Assembly: GCA_045650565.1 (NCBI GenBank)
Contig: JAZRRG010000042.1
Coordinates: 1 to 64,000, forward strand
Direction of reading: 5' to 3'
Source of the DNA: SIG565 sp045650565
Lineage (GTDB): Bacteria > Bacillota > Clostridia > Oscillospirales > Acutalibacteraceae
DNA length: 64,000 nucleotides
A model generated the notes under the pieces. The model saw only the letters and a program-made list of their open reading frames with translations. It searched no databases and was not told the origin of the DNA. Shown one piece after another: positions 1 through 8,373 of the stretch; position 1 is the first letter of the stretch; every line of letters starts with the position of its first letter. Made by a program: the position numbers and the translations under genes.

Positions 1-2
1 CA

Positions 3-125
3 TTTGAAGAAGCTTCAAGAATAATTGTTGATTATATTGAACTTTATTATAATTCAGAAAGACTGCATTCAGGTATTGGTTATTACATTCCAAATCAGTT
101 TTTCTCTCTTTTATCTGTCCACTAA
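3..125 (+). mobile_element. C-terminal fragment of an IS3-family transposase (OrfB)
   Basis: The reading frame is open from the left edge and ends at TAA 123-125. The visible 40 residues include YYNSERLHSGIGYYIPNQF, which matches the end of the rve integrase domain of IS3-family OrfB transposases (compare the usual YN..R.H..LGY.TP..F). The DDE catalytic residues would lie upstream, outside the window. The right end of the element should lie within a few tens of bases after the stop, but it cannot be delimited without the left inverted repeat. Whether the element is intact cannot be seen. Confidence 0.8.
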
Positions 126-232
126 TCTTGACAAGTTTCGTGTGCCTTATGGCACGAATTATAAAATATGTAGGAGTTCGAACCCATAGGTCAAAATTTT
201 AAAGGGGTTCGAATTTGTGCTCCCTTTTCAGA

Positions 233-250
233 AAAACCCAGAGGGGTTTT
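233..250 (+). terminator. Weak hairpin before the ZIP gene
   Basis: AAAACCC and GGGTTTT pair around a 4-base loop, followed by CCTT and no T-run. It could terminate transcription leaving the insertion sequence, but it is short. The rest of 126-256 shows only a small GTGCC/GGCAC hairpin and no gene. Confidence 0.3.
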
Positions 251-256
251 CCTTCG

Positions 257-285
257 TTGCGTTTTGACACAATGTGTGCTATACT
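257..285 (+). promoter_or_regulatory. Promoter of the ZIP transporter gene
   Basis: TTGCGT (257-262) and TATACT (280-285) are 17 bases apart. A better TTGACA at 264-269 is only 10 bases from the same -10 and is not usable. The -10 lies downstream of the in-frame ATG at 274, which supports translation starting at 307. Confidence 0.55.
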
Positions 286-306
286 AAAATCATCATAAAG
301 GCGGGG

Positions 307-1065
307 ATGAATATGCAAGCAGTATTGCTTACGGCCTTAGGCGTTGGCTCAGCTACTGTTTTAGGGTCACTTATAGGTTTTGCTTTTAAAAAGCTTTCGC
401 ACAAGTTTTCTGACATTGTGCTGTCCTTTGCGGCAGGCGTAATGTTGGCGGCGGCGGTGTTAGGGCTTATTTTACCATCTCTTGATTACGGCGGACGGTA
501 CGGCTTGGCAATCACCGTTTTGGGCATTTTTGCGGGGGCTGCGTGTCTTAATCTCATTGATAAATTGGTACCGCATCTACACAAGCTCGTCGGTACAGAG
601 GATGAGAAGCACAACAACGCTAATTTAAGCCGAGTATTGCTTTTTGTTACCGCCATTGCCATACATAATCTGCCCGAGGGCATAGCCGCAGGTGTCGGCT
701 TTGGTTCGGGTGACACAAGCAGGGCGCTTATAATTGCGGGCGGCATAGCGTTGCAAAACATCCCGGAAGGTATGGTAATAATAGGACCGATGCTCTCATC
801 CGGAGTGACCCCCAAAAAGACTTTTCTTTGCGCAGCGCTTACGGGTCTTATTGAGGTTATAGGCACACTTATCGGATATTTTGCCGTAAGTGTATCACAA
901 GCGGTGCTGCCCTTCTTTTTGGCATTTGCCGGCGGCACAATGCTGTATGTTATCAGCGATGAGATGATACCCGAAACCCACGCACATGGCAGTCAGCGAG
1001 GCGCAACCTATGCTTTGTTGGTTGGCTTTTGCGTGATGCTTGTGACCGATGTGCTGTTAGGATAG
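307..1065 (+). CDS. ZIP family divalent metal transporter
   Basis: This is a polytopic inner-membrane protein of about 252 residues, matching the compact bacterial ZIP/ZupT-like family that takes up Zn2+ or related divalent cations. The two metal-site signatures are present on successive helices: HNLPEG (from nt 664) and QNIPEG (from nt 754). An earlier in-frame ATG at 274 was rejected because it sits before the predicted -10 box; the ATG at 307 has an AAAGGCGGGG site just upstream. The gene is monocistronic, between an IS3 remnant and a separately promoted operon. Metal specificity cannot be read from the sequence. Confidence 0.85.
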   Translation: MNMQAVLLTALGVGSATVLGSLIGFAFKKLSHKFSDIVLSFAAGVMLAAAVLGLILPSLDYGGRYGLAITVLGIFAGAACLNLIDKLVPHLHKLVGTEDEKHNNANLSRVLLFVTAIAIHNLPEGIAAGVGFGSGDTSRALIIAGGIALQNIPEGMVIIGPMLSSGVTPKKTFLCAALTGLIEVIGTLIGYFAVSVSQAVLPFFLAFAGGTMLYVISDEMIPETHAHGSQRGATYALLVGFCVMLVTDVLLG

Positions 1066-1139
1066 CCAAAGCACAAATAAAGATTAAATGAGGCAAAGCT
1101 TTTATTTACATTTTTGCGGAAAAATATGCAAAAATAGCG

Positions 1140-1168
1140 TTGCAAAATAATGAAAATTCGGTTATAAT
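1140..1168 (+). promoter_or_regulatory. Promoter of the PIG-L/NagB-like/isomerase operon
   Basis: TTGCAA (1140-1145) and TATAAT (1163-1168) are separated by 17 bases, about 60 bases before the first start codon. Confidence 0.7.
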
Positions 1169-1228
1169 TCATAATAAAGAATGTTGTCATTGGAGGATAA
1201 CAACAATTTTTAACAAGGAGATGTTTTT

Positions 1229-1933
1229 ATGAGGTATTTGGCAATAGGCGCACATCCTGATGATTTGGAACTTCATTGCTTTGGAACCTTGGCAAAGCTC
1301 AAAGAACAGGGACATTACATAGCGGTATGTCATGTGGCTAACGGTTGCTACGGCAGTGTTACAATACCGCCCGAGGAATTAAAGAAGATGAGGTTTAAAG
1401 AAGCAGAGGCATCTGCAGCGGTTATCGGTGCAGACCATTTCAGTGCAGATGTAGATGATATGAGCGTTAACTCACACGACCAGGATGCGATTAGGCGATT
1501 AGCCGACATTATAAGAATTGCTCGTCCTGATGTAATGTTTATTTCTGCGCCTAATGATTATCATCCCGACCATACCGAAGCGGGACTTATGGCACTACAC
1601 GCTTCATTTTCAGCAACACTGCCAAACTACATAACCGACCATCCCTATCTTGAGAAGGTACCGTATGTGTATTATATGAATAACACATCATCTCTTGATT
1701 TTGAGCCGACAGAATGGGTAGATATATCTGACTATATGGATTTAAAGGTAGAGGCATTAAAATGCCATAAGAGCCAGTATGAGTGGCTTTCGGCACATAC
1801 CAGTTCAAATGTTGAAGATGGTATGATTATTACAAATCGTTTTAGAGGAAAGCAGTGCGGTGCAAAATACGCAGAGGTTTTCCGAATTTGCGCAAAAGCA
1901 CAAAGAATACCTTGCAAAAGAGTATTACCATAA
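1229..1933 (+). CDS. PIG-L (LmbE-like) family deacetylase
   Basis: This 234-residue protein opens with the PIG-L metal motif AHPDD (residues 8-12) and carries the second motif HPDH near residue 112. These motifs supply the His/Asp/His zinc site used by this family to remove N-acyl groups from amino sugars and conjugates (MshB, BshB, GlcNAc-PI deacetylase). No signal peptide is present, so it is probably cytoplasmic. AAGGAG precedes the ATG by 8 bases. It is the first gene of a three-gene operon with a NagB-like protein and a TIM-barrel isomerase, which suggests work on an amino-sugar derivative. The substrate is inferred from context only. Confidence 0.85.
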   Translation: MRYLAIGAHPDDLELHCFGTLAKLKEQGHYIAVCHVANGCYGSVTIPPEELKKMRFKEAEASAAVIGADHFSADVDDMSVNSHDQDAIRRLADIIRIARPDVMFISAPNDYHPDHTEAGLMALHASFSATLPNYITDHPYLEKVPYVYYMNNTSSLDFEPTEWVDISDYMDLKVEALKCHKSQYEWLSAHTSSNVEDGMIITNRFRGKQCGAKYAEVFRICAKAQRIPCKRVLP

Positions 1934-1956
1934 ATAAAAATAAAAGGAGAAAAAGT

Positions 1957-2904
1957 ATGAATTTAATTGACACTGTTAAGGGCTCGTTATTAGAGGGATT
2001 TTATCCTGATGGCTGGGATTTAGCAAAAATTGATGCCTGCATAGGCACACCCGAGAGCGTTACCGAGCGCCAGAGCTTCTGGAACGAGGGCTTTACACCG
2101 ATTCAGTGTGGCACCCTTGAGGAGTTCGAGGTTCTTATGGGACACGAAATTGCAATGCAAATCAAGCTCACCAAGGAAGAGGGCAGAAAGGCAGCATTTA
2201 TTCTCCCTGTAGGACCTATGGGTATGTATAAGTGGGTTGTTTACTTCCTTAAAGAGTGGAATGTAGATGCACGTCACGTTACAACCTTTAATATGGATGA
2301 GTGGGCTGATGGCGAAGGCAACACCTTGCCTGCCAGCAATCCGGCAGCATTCCAGTATGCAATGGAGAATGCACTGTTTAACCCGTTGGGCGTTCTTACA
2401 GTTCCTCCCGAGCAGCGTAACTTTGCAACCAAAGAAAACCTTCCTACATATCCCGAAAAAATTGCCGCATTAAAGGCGGAGGGTGCAAAGCTTATATTGG
2501 TTTACGGTATAGGCAGAATGTGCCACATTGCTTTCTGGGAGCCGCAGTTTGCAGGTGAATATGCAACCGAGGAGGAGTGGAAGAAGGAGCCCTACCGCAT
2601 AGGTGCAAAGCTTCATCCTCTTACCATTGAGCAAAACGCAATCACAAGCTTTAAATCAAGGTCAACACAGGTGCCCGCACGTGCCAACACAATCGGCCCC
2701 GGTCTTTTCTTACAGGCAGATTATGCTATTGGCGGATGCGACGGTATTTTATCAAGAGGTATGCAGTGGCAGGGCTTGTCCTTCTGGATGACTTTACGTC
2801 ACGGACCGACACCATGGATAACATCAAGTTATATTCCCACTCTCCCGGGCAGACTGTTCTTCCATAAGGAATTGGCAGGTCCGTTAGAGGCAGAATGCAA
2901 CTAA
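1957..2904 (+). CDS. NagB-like sugar-phosphate deaminase/isomerase homologue with altered active site
   Basis: This 315-residue protein belongs to the glucosamine-6-phosphate deaminase/6-phosphogluconolactonase superfamily. FNMDEW (111-116) carries the Asp equivalent to Asp72 of E. coli NagB. The second motif reads GIGRMCHIAFWEP (184-196), where NagB has GxGxDGHIAFNEP. The ring-opening His (190) and Glu (195) are kept, but the Asp141 position is Met188 and the following Gly is Cys. The C-terminal part is longer than NagB. An earlier in-frame ATG at 1855 lies inside the previous gene; the ATG at 1957 has AAAAGGAG upstream. The function may be isomerisation, deamination of an unusual sugar, or a non-canonical role. 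Confidence 0.75.
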   Translation: MNLIDTVKGSLLEGFYPDGWDLAKIDACIGTPESVTERQSFWNEGFTPIQCGTLEEFEVLMGHEIAMQIKLTKEEGRKAAFILPVGPMGMYKWVVYFLKEWNVDARHVTTFNMDEWADGEGNTLPASNPAAFQYAMENALFNPLGVLTVPPEQRNFATKENLPTYPEKIAALKAEGAKLILVYGIGRMCHIAFWEPQFAGEYATEEEWKKEPYRIGAKLHPLTIEQNAITSFKSRSTQVPARANTIGPGLFLQADYAIGGCDGILSRGMQWQGLSFWMTLRHGPTPWITSSYIPTLPGRLFFHKELAGPLEAECN

Positions 2905-2935
2905 GATTAAAAATTTTTATAAAGGAGCGAAAATA

Positions 2936-3769
2936 ATGAGAGTAGGTATCTTATTAGACATCAGCGGTGACTACAGAGAAAAGATTCAACACGCAAAGGA
3001 CCTTGGCTTTGATTTCGGACAGCTCGTTGTATGGGATATGGATTTCTATACAGATGAAAATGCTGCAGGACTTAAAGCGACGCTTGAAGAGATTGGCTTT
3101 GAGGCAGTATCTCTTTGGTGCGGATGGGACGGTCCGGTTGATTGGAGCTATCCTGACGGCTACCATACATTAGGTCTTGTGCCTGATTGGCTGAGAGACC
3201 GTCGTGTTAAACAGCTTCACAAGGGTGCAGAGTTTGCTCGTAAGGTTGGTATTGATATGATAGCAACACACACCGGATTCTTACCTGACGACCCTAGAGA
3301 CCCCAAGCATGTTGCAATAACCTTAGCACTTAAAGATCTTTGCACTGAGCTAAAAAAGCACGGACAGCGCTTTGAATTTGAAACAGGTGAAGAATTACCT
3401 GTTACATTGGCTTTACTTATTAAGGAAATCGGTCTTGATAACGTAGGTATTAACTTTGACCCCGCAAACTTCATTATCAACGGCAGAGGTAATCCGCAGG
3501 ATGCAATGGATATGCTCGGTGACCATATCTTTGGTATGCACGCTAAGGATGCTGTACAGGCAAACTTTGGTGAGCCCTCGGGTACAGAGGTGCAAATCGG
3601 AACAGGTCGTGTAGACTTCAAAGCATTGATTACAAAACTCAAAGAGCATAACTATGAAGGAGATATTATTATTGAGCGTGAAATCCCCTATGGCGAGGAG
3701 CGAGACAGAGATGTTTTAGCTTCACGTGATTATCTCCAGAAGATTATTGATGAGGTTTACGGCAAATAA
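2936..3769 (+). CDS. Sugar phosphate isomerase/epimerase (xylose-isomerase-like TIM barrel)
   Basis: This 277-residue protein has the AP endonuclease 2/xylose-isomerase-like TIM-barrel pattern. Likely metal ligands are the Glu of FEFETGEE, the Asp of NFDPANF, the His of GMHAKD and the Glu of IIERE, a typical E/D/H/E set for sugar and inositol epimerases or isomerases of this fold. AAAGGAG precedes the ATG. It is the last gene of the operon and is followed by a strong terminator. With the deacetylase and NagB-like genes it suggests a short amino-sugar or inositol-derivative pathway. The exact substrate is not recognisable. Confidence 0.8.
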   Translation: MRVGILLDISGDYREKIQHAKDLGFDFGQLVVWDMDFYTDENAAGLKATLEEIGFEAVSLWCGWDGPVDWSYPDGYHTLGLVPDWLRDRRVKQLHKGAEFARKVGIDMIATHTGFLPDDPRDPKHVAITLALKDLCTELKKHGQRFEFETGEELPVTLALLIKEIGLDNVGINFDPANFIINGRGNPQDAMDMLGDHIFGMHAKDAVQANFGEPSGTEVQIGTGRVDFKALITKLKEHNYEGDIIIEREIPYGEERDRDVLASRDYLQKIIDEVYGK

Positions 3770-3788
3770 ATCACTAAAATTCTAGCAG

Positions 3789-3817
3789 AAGGACACAGCT
3801 TTCGCTGTGTCCTTTTT
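3789..3817 (+). terminator. Intrinsic terminator of the PIG-L operon
   Basis: An 11-bp stem AAGGACACAGC/GCTGTGTCCTT with loop TTTC is followed by a T-run. Confidence 0.9.
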
Positions 3818-3834
3818 ATATACACAAAAAAATA

Positions 3835-3863
3835 TTGCAAAGAGACATAAAAAATGATATAAT
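3835..3863 (+). promoter_or_regulatory. Promoter of the TAXI-TRAP operon
   Basis: TTGCAA (3835-3840) and TATAAT (3858-3863) have a 17-base spacer, about 34 bases before the start codon. Confidence 0.8.
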
Positions 3864-3896
3864 ATTTAAGCATATTATTTTAAAGGAGTAAAACTT

Positions 3897-4853
3897 ATGA
3901 AAAAAATTATTGCTTTAGTATTAGCACTAGCCCTCGCATTTACTCTTGTGGCTTGCGGTGGAGCAGGCGGTAGCACAACTATGACAATGGGTACAGGCGG
4001 TACTGCCGGTACATACTACGGCTACGGCGGTGTTCTCGGCAACCAAATCAAAACGGCTACAGGCATCACAGTAAACGTTGTTTCAACCGATGGTTCAAAG
4101 GCAAATATCCTTGGCATTGATTCGGGCAACTATCAGTTGGGTACCGTTCAGTCCGATGTTATGGATTACGGCTGGAACGGTCTTCGCACCTTCGAGAAGG
4201 AAGGTAAAATCGAGTCGTTCCGTGTTATTGGCGGACTTTATGCCGAGGCAGTTCAACTCGTAACCATGAATCCCAACATCAAAACAGTTGCCGATTTAAA
4301 AGGCAAAAAGGTTTCTATCGGTGCTGCAGGTTCGGGCGTTTACTTCAACGCAATTGATGTTCTCACAGCTGCAGGATTAAAAGAGACCGACATTGTTCCT
4401 CAATATCAGTCATTTGCTGATTCGGCTGACGCTTTGAAGGATGGCAAAATTGATGCAGCATTCATCGTTGCAGGTGCTCCCACACCCGCTATTCAGGAGC
4501 TTGCCGCAACCTCTAGCATATATCTCATCCCGATTGATGGCGCCGTTGCCGATAAGGTTATGGAGGCATCACCCTTCTATGCAACCTATAAAATTCCTGC
4601 AGGCACCTATGAAGGTCAAACTCAGGATGTAACAACCGTTACAATAAAGGCAACACTTATTGTAAGTGCAAATGCAAGCGAGGATGATGTTTACAATATC
4701 ACAAAAGCTATTTTCGATAACAAAGAGTCGATTTCTCATGCAAAGGCAGCTGAGTTGTCTATTGAGAATGCTACTGACGGTATGACCGTTCCTTTCCACA
4801 AGGGTGCGGCTAAATACTTTGCTGAAAAAGGCATCACAGTAGAAGCCAAATAA
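3897..4853 (+). CDS. TAXI family TRAP transporter solute-binding lipoprotein
   Basis: This 318-residue exported protein begins with a lipoprotein signal (lipobox LVAC, Cys near residue 20, then a Gly/Ser linker). The mature part is typical of TAXI proteins: MGTGGTAGTYYGYGG at the start, the paired YQLGTVQSD region, then VADLKGKKVSIGAAGSG. TAXI proteins capture small carboxylates or amino acids and deliver them to a fused DctQM permease driven by Na+ or H+. AAAGGAG lies before the ATG. The permease gene follows after an intercistronic hairpin. The ligand is unknown. Confidence 0.9.
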   Translation: MKKIIALVLALALAFTLVACGGAGGSTTMTMGTGGTAGTYYGYGGVLGNQIKTATGITVNVVSTDGSKANILGIDSGNYQLGTVQSDVMDYGWNGLRTFEKEGKIESFRVIGGLYAEAVQLVTMNPNIKTVADLKGKKVSIGAAGSGVYFNAIDVLTAAGLKETDIVPQYQSFADSADALKDGKIDAAFIVAGAPTPAIQELAATSSIYLIPIDGAVADKVMEASPFYATYKIPAGTYEGQTQDVTTVTIKATLIVSANASEDDVYNITKAIFDNKESISHAKAAELSIENATDGMTVPFHKGAAKYFAEKGITVEAK

Positions 4854-4872
4854 TTTAAATTTATTTTTTCTT

Positions 4873-4903
4873 ATTGGCTGCAGTGAAATTCTCTGCAGCC
4901 AAT
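4873..4903 (+). promoter_or_regulatory. Intercistronic hairpin between binding protein and permease
   Basis: ATTGGCTGCAG (4873-4883) and CTGCAGCCAAT (4893-4903) form a perfect 11-bp stem with a 9-base loop and only a short TTTT after it. In binding-protein-dependent operons such hairpins often protect the upstream mRNA or partly terminate transcription, so that the binding protein is made in excess over the permease. That role is inferred here. Confidence 0.7.
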
Positions 4904-4933
4904 TTTCTAATTATATTCTACAAGGAGGATTCT

Positions 4934-6880
4934 ATGTCACTTTTCAAGAAAAAGACTACAACCGAGCAAGCGGCTCCGATGGATTTAGATTCGGTTATGA
5001 AAAAATTTGACCGTGAATCCAACACACGTGTCTGGTCCGGCAAACCAAAAATAGTGGTAAACTGCATTTTGACAGCATTCTCACTGTTTTGTATATATGT
5101 AACGCTATTTGCAACCTGGCTTGATGAGATACGCCTGACATCCTTTATGGCATTTATTATGTTTATAGGATTCTTAGTGTTCCCCGCTAAAAAGGGTACG
5201 CAAAAGGCAAACCACATGCCGTGGTACGATGTGATACTTATGCTCGCAGGTACCGGCTCGTTTTTGTATTACACCTTTAATGCGTTGGAAATAGTGTCTC
5301 GTTACAGAATTACAACAGCAGAGGTTATAATCGGTATTGTTGGTATTTTGTGCCTTGCTGAGCTTTGTCGCAGAAGTGTAGGCTTGCCTATTTTGTGTGT
5401 TGCGGGTGCTTTGGTTGTTTATGCGCTTGTATGGGGGTCTACAAACCCCAGCGTAATAGCACGAATTACCGAAAATGTGCGTGTGTTGTTCTATTCAAAA
5501 GAGGGTATTTTATCAACCCCCGTTAATGTCTGCTCAAAATACATAGTTATGTTTATTATTTTCGGCGCATTTTTGGAGCGTACGGGAATTGCAGATTTCT
5601 TTATAAAAATCGCAAATGCGCTGGTTGGCCGTTTTTCAGGCGGTCCTGCAAAGGTTGCGGTTGTGGCAAGTGCTTTGGAGGGTATGGTATCTGGCTCGTC
5701 GGTTGCAAATACTGTAGGTTCGGGTGCGGTAACCATCCCGCTTATGAAAAGGACGGGCTACAAGCCCGAATTTGCCGCTGCGGCTGAAGCGTCGGCATCA
5801 ACGGGCGGACAAATAATGCCGCCCATTATGGGCGCCGCCGCCTTCCTTATGGCTGAAACGGTGGGCGTTCCCTATTCAAATATTGTGTTAAAGGCGATTT
5901 TACCCGCAGTGCTTTATTTTGCGGGTGTGTTTATCACGGTGCATTTAGAGGCCAAAAAAGAGGGGCTTAGAGGTCTTACAAAGGATGAAATTCCTCGCCT
6001 TAAGCCGCTGCTTAAGCAAACATATTTATTGTTGCCGCTAATTCTTCTTATCTATCTTGTAGGTACAAGCACACGTTCTATTGCCTATGCTGCTGCAATT
6101 GCTATAGTGGTTGCTATAGCGGTAAGTATGTTTAACAAGGAAACCCGTATGACACCTATGAAGCTGCTTGAAGCATTAGCAGCAGGCGGACAGGGTATGA
6201 TTACAGTTGCTGCCGCTTGCGGTGTTGCAGGTATAGTTGCAGGTGTAATCGGTGTTACGGGCTTGGCATATATGCTCTTTAATGGTATTGTTGCCTTGGC
6301 GGGCAATCAAATAATTATCGCCCTGTTCCTTACAATGCTTTGTTGTATAGTGCTTGGTATGGGTGTGCCCACAACCGCAAATTACTGCATTATGGCGGCA
6401 ACCTGTGCGCCAATACTCGTGCAAATGGGCGTTCCTATGATAGCCGCACACTTCTTTGTGTTCTATTTCGGTATTGTAGCTGACCTTACTCCGCCCGTGG
6501 CACTCGCTGCCTATGCGGGTGCGGCAATTGCGGGAGCTAACCCGATGAAAACTGCATTTACGGCAACAAAGTTGGCAATTGGGGCATTTATAGTACCTTA
6601 TGTGTTTGCCCTGAATCCCGCTATGCTGTTTATTGATACTTCGGTTGTGGAGGTAGTTCTCATTTGCATTACCTCGTTTGTAGGCATATTTGCGGTGTCT
6701 GCAGCGCTTGAGGGTTATTTCCTACACAGTATGCATTGGTATGAGAGGATATTAAGTGTCGTTGGCGGACTCCTGCTTATCTATCCGGGCATTGTAACCG
6801 ATGCTATAGGACTGGGTCTTGTAGCGGTAGTAGTGGTAATACAAATACTAACCAAAAAGAAAACAAAATTACTGGCATAA
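4934..6880 (+). CDS. TRAP transporter fused permease (DctQ-DctM type)
   Basis: This 648-residue polytopic membrane protein combines the small (4-helix) and large (about 12-helix) TRAP permease subunits in one chain, as is usual for TAXI systems. Recognisable DctM-like segments include SALEGMVSGSSVANTVGSGAVTI-type sequence followed by GGQIMPPIMGAAAF, and later GMGVPTTANY and the ADLTPPVALAAY stretch. Translation starts at the ATG at 4934, which has AAGGAGG upstream; the in-frame ATG at 4874 lies inside the intercistronic hairpin. It pairs with the TAXI binding protein to import a small organic solute with an ion gradient. Confidence 0.9.
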   Translation: MSLFKKKTTTEQAAPMDLDSVMKKFDRESNTRVWSGKPKIVVNCILTAFSLFCIYVTLFATWLDEIRLTSFMAFIMFIGFLVFPAKKGTQKANHMPWYDVILMLAGTGSFLYYTFNALEIVSRYRITTAEVIIGIVGILCLAELCRRSVGLPILCVAGALVVYALVWGSTNPSVIARITENVRVLFYSKEGILSTPVNVCSKYIVMFIIFGAFLERTGIADFFIKIANALVGRFSGGPAKVAVVASALEGMVSGSSVANTVGSGAVTIPLMKRTGYKPEFAAAAEASASTGGQIMPPIMGAAAFLMAETVGVPYSNIVLKAILPAVLYFAGVFITVHLEAKKEGLRGLTKDEIPRLKPLLKQTYLLLPLILLIYLVGTSTRSIAYAAAIAIVVAIAVSMFNKETRMTPMKLLEALAAGGQGMITVAAACGVAGIVAGVIGVTGLAYMLFNGIVALAGNQIIIALFLTMLCCIVLGMGVPTTANYCIMAATCAPILVQMGVPMIAAHFFVFYFGIVADLTPPVALAAYAGAAIAGANPMKTAFTATKLAIGAFIVPYVFALNPAMLFIDTSVVEVVLICITSFVGIFAVSAALEGYFLHSMHWYERILSVVGGLLLIYPGIVTDAIGLGLVAVVVVIQILTKKKTKLLA

Positions 6881-6882
6881 CT

Positions 6883-6917
6883 AATAAAAACGCAAGGAAT
6901 TTCCTTGTGTTTTTATT
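6883..6917 (+). terminator. Intrinsic terminator after the TRAP permease
   Basis: A 17-bp near-perfect stem (one G-T pair) runs 6883-6899 and 6901-6917, with CAAGGAA/TTCCTTG at its tip and an A/T-rich base that supplies the T-run. Confidence 0.85.
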
Positions 6918-6940
6918 GCTTTTTGGGGTTCTAAAAACAG

Positions 6941-6968
6941 TTGACACAAGGATGAGAAATCGTATAAT
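6941..6968 (+). promoter_or_regulatory. Promoter of the membrane protein/HAD genes
   Basis: TTGACA (6941-6946) and TATAAT (6963-6968) are 16 bases apart, 20 bases before the start codon. Confidence 0.8.
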
Positions 6969-6988
6969 AATAAATAGGGGGAATTGTA

Positions 6989-7540
6989 ATGGAAAACTAT
7001 AAAAATGATATGATAGAGAAAGAAAATGTTGTGGCAGGTACCGTAGGTGCGTTGTTGTTTGCGCTTGTCGGCGGCATTCTCTGGTACGTACTCTATCAAA
7101 TTGGTTATATTGCATCTATCAGTGGTTTTATTGGTATAATATGTGCGATGAAGGGTTATAGCTTTTTCGCAAAGCGTGAGAGCAAAAAGGGCGTTGTTAT
7201 ATCAATAATTGCGGCAGTGCTCGTTCTCGTAATCGCTTGGTATTTGTGCTTGGCGAACGATGTTTATGTGGCATACAAGGGATGGTACGCCGAGGGCTTG
7301 GTAGATTATGCACCTACCTTTTTTGAGTCGGTTCGTGGCGCATATGTATTTTTAGGGGAGCCCGATGTTGCCGGCGAGTATTTTGGTGACCTTGCTATTG
7401 GTTTGCTGTTTTGTGCAATAGGTGCTGTAAGCAGTATAATCAGTGCTTTCAGAAAATTAAAAGCCGAGAAGGTGGCGGCACAAGTACAGGAAAATGCACC
7501 CACCGAAGCGGTGATTAATGGCGGAGAGAGCGATATATAA
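6989..7540 (+). CDS. Hypothetical membrane protein
   Basis: This 183-residue protein is not a recognised family. It has a short charged N-terminus, hydrophobic segments at about residues 10-32, 36-52 and 65-83, and another near 132-152 (LAIGLLFCAIGAVSSIISAF), so about four membrane spans are likely. The C-terminal tail is charged. TAGGGGG precedes the ATG. A HAD-family phosphatase gene follows after 18 bases and the two probably share a transcript. No enzymatic motif is visible. Confidence 0.75.
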   Translation: MENYKNDMIEKENVVAGTVGALLFALVGGILWYVLYQIGYIASISGFIGIICAMKGYSFFAKRESKKGVVISIIAAVLVLVIAWYLCLANDVYVAYKGWYAEGLVDYAPTFFESVRGAYVFLGEPDVAGEYFGDLAIGLLFCAIGAVSSIISAFRKLKAEKVAAQVQENAPTEAVINGGESDI

Positions 7541-7558
7541 ACTAAAGGTTGGTTTAAA

Positions 7559-8332
7559 ATGAAAAACATTAAAGAAAAAATTGGCTTTATATGTGATATG
7601 GACGGTGTTATTTATCACGGAAACAAGGTGCTCGAGGGGGTGCCTGAGTTTGTTAACTGGATGATAAATGGCGGCAAAAAGTTTGTATTTTTAACAAACA
7701 GTCCCGAAAAAACACCCCACGAGCTGAGTATGAAATTAAAGAGAATGGGGCTTGATGTGTCGGCCGACCATTTTTACACAAGCGCCATGGCAACGGCGGC
7801 ATTTTTGCACAGTCAAAATGCTGAGTGCACCGCTTATGTTATAGGAGAGGCGGCACTCTCAAAGGCGCTTTACGACCAAGGCATTTATATGAACGATGTA
7901 AATCCCGAGTATGTTGTAGTGGGCGAAACGAGAACCTATAGCTTTGAGAAAATTGAAAAGGCGATAGAGCTTGTTAACAAGGGAGCAAAGCTTATCGGCA
8001 CTAATCCCGACATTACGGGACCTACCGAAAAGGGAGTTATGCCAGCCACGGGTGCGCTTATATCCCCCATCGAAATTGCAACGGGCAAGAAGGCATATTT
8101 TATAGGTAAGCCCAACCCGTTTATGCTCCGCCACGGTCTTAAAAAGTTAGACTGTCACAGTGAAGAAATCGCATTTATAGGAGACAGGATGGATACCGAT
8201 ATAATAGCAGGAATTGAAACCAATGTTGATACAGTGTTAGTATTAAGCGGTGTAACAAAAGAGGAAGATATAGACAAATTCCCCTACAGACCGAAATATG
8301 TGCTGTCTGGCGTGGGAGAGATTATAAAATAA
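7559..8332 (+). CDS. HAD-IIA family sugar/nucleotide phosphatase (NagD-like)
   Basis: This 257-residue protein has the HAD motifs of the NagD/p-nitrophenyl phosphatase group. DMDGVIYHG near the N-terminus contains the nucleophile and acid Asp pair, FLTNSPEKT is motif II, GKPNP provides the motif III Lys, and FIGDRMDTDI is motif IV. Members dephosphorylate nucleotides, glycerol phosphates or sugar phosphates in the cytoplasm. The ribosome site is weak (AAAGG). The gene ends at a strong bidirectional terminator facing a minus-strand gene. Confidence 0.9.
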   Translation: MKNIKEKIGFICDMDGVIYHGNKVLEGVPEFVNWMINGGKKFVFLTNSPEKTPHELSMKLKRMGLDVSADHFYTSAMATAAFLHSQNAECTAYVIGEAALSKALYDQGIYMNDVNPEYVVVGETRTYSFEKIEKAIELVNKGAKLIGTNPDITGPTEKGVMPATGALISPIEIATGKKAYFIGKPNPFMLRHGLKKLDCHSEEIAFIGDRMDTDIIAGIETNVDTVLVLSGVTKEEDIDKFPYRPKYVLSGVGEIIK

Positions 8333-8366
8333 AAAACACGGCGAACTTTTAGTTCGCCGTGTTTTT
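8332..8366. terminator. Bidirectional terminator between convergent genes
   Basis: AAAAACACGGCGAACT and AGTTCGCCGTGTTTTT form a 16-bp stem with a TTT loop, with T-runs on both strands. It separates the plus-strand phosphatase gene from the minus-strand gene ending at 8374. Confidence 0.9.
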
Positions 8367-8373
8367 TTAGGGG

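Noticed and set aside
264..285. TTGACA at 264 paired with TATACT at 280
   Set aside because: The spacer is only 10 bases; TTGCGT at 257 gives a 17-base spacer instead.
274..306. Upstream ATG for the ZIP transporter
   Set aside because: It lies before the predicted -10 box and adds residues not expected in the family.
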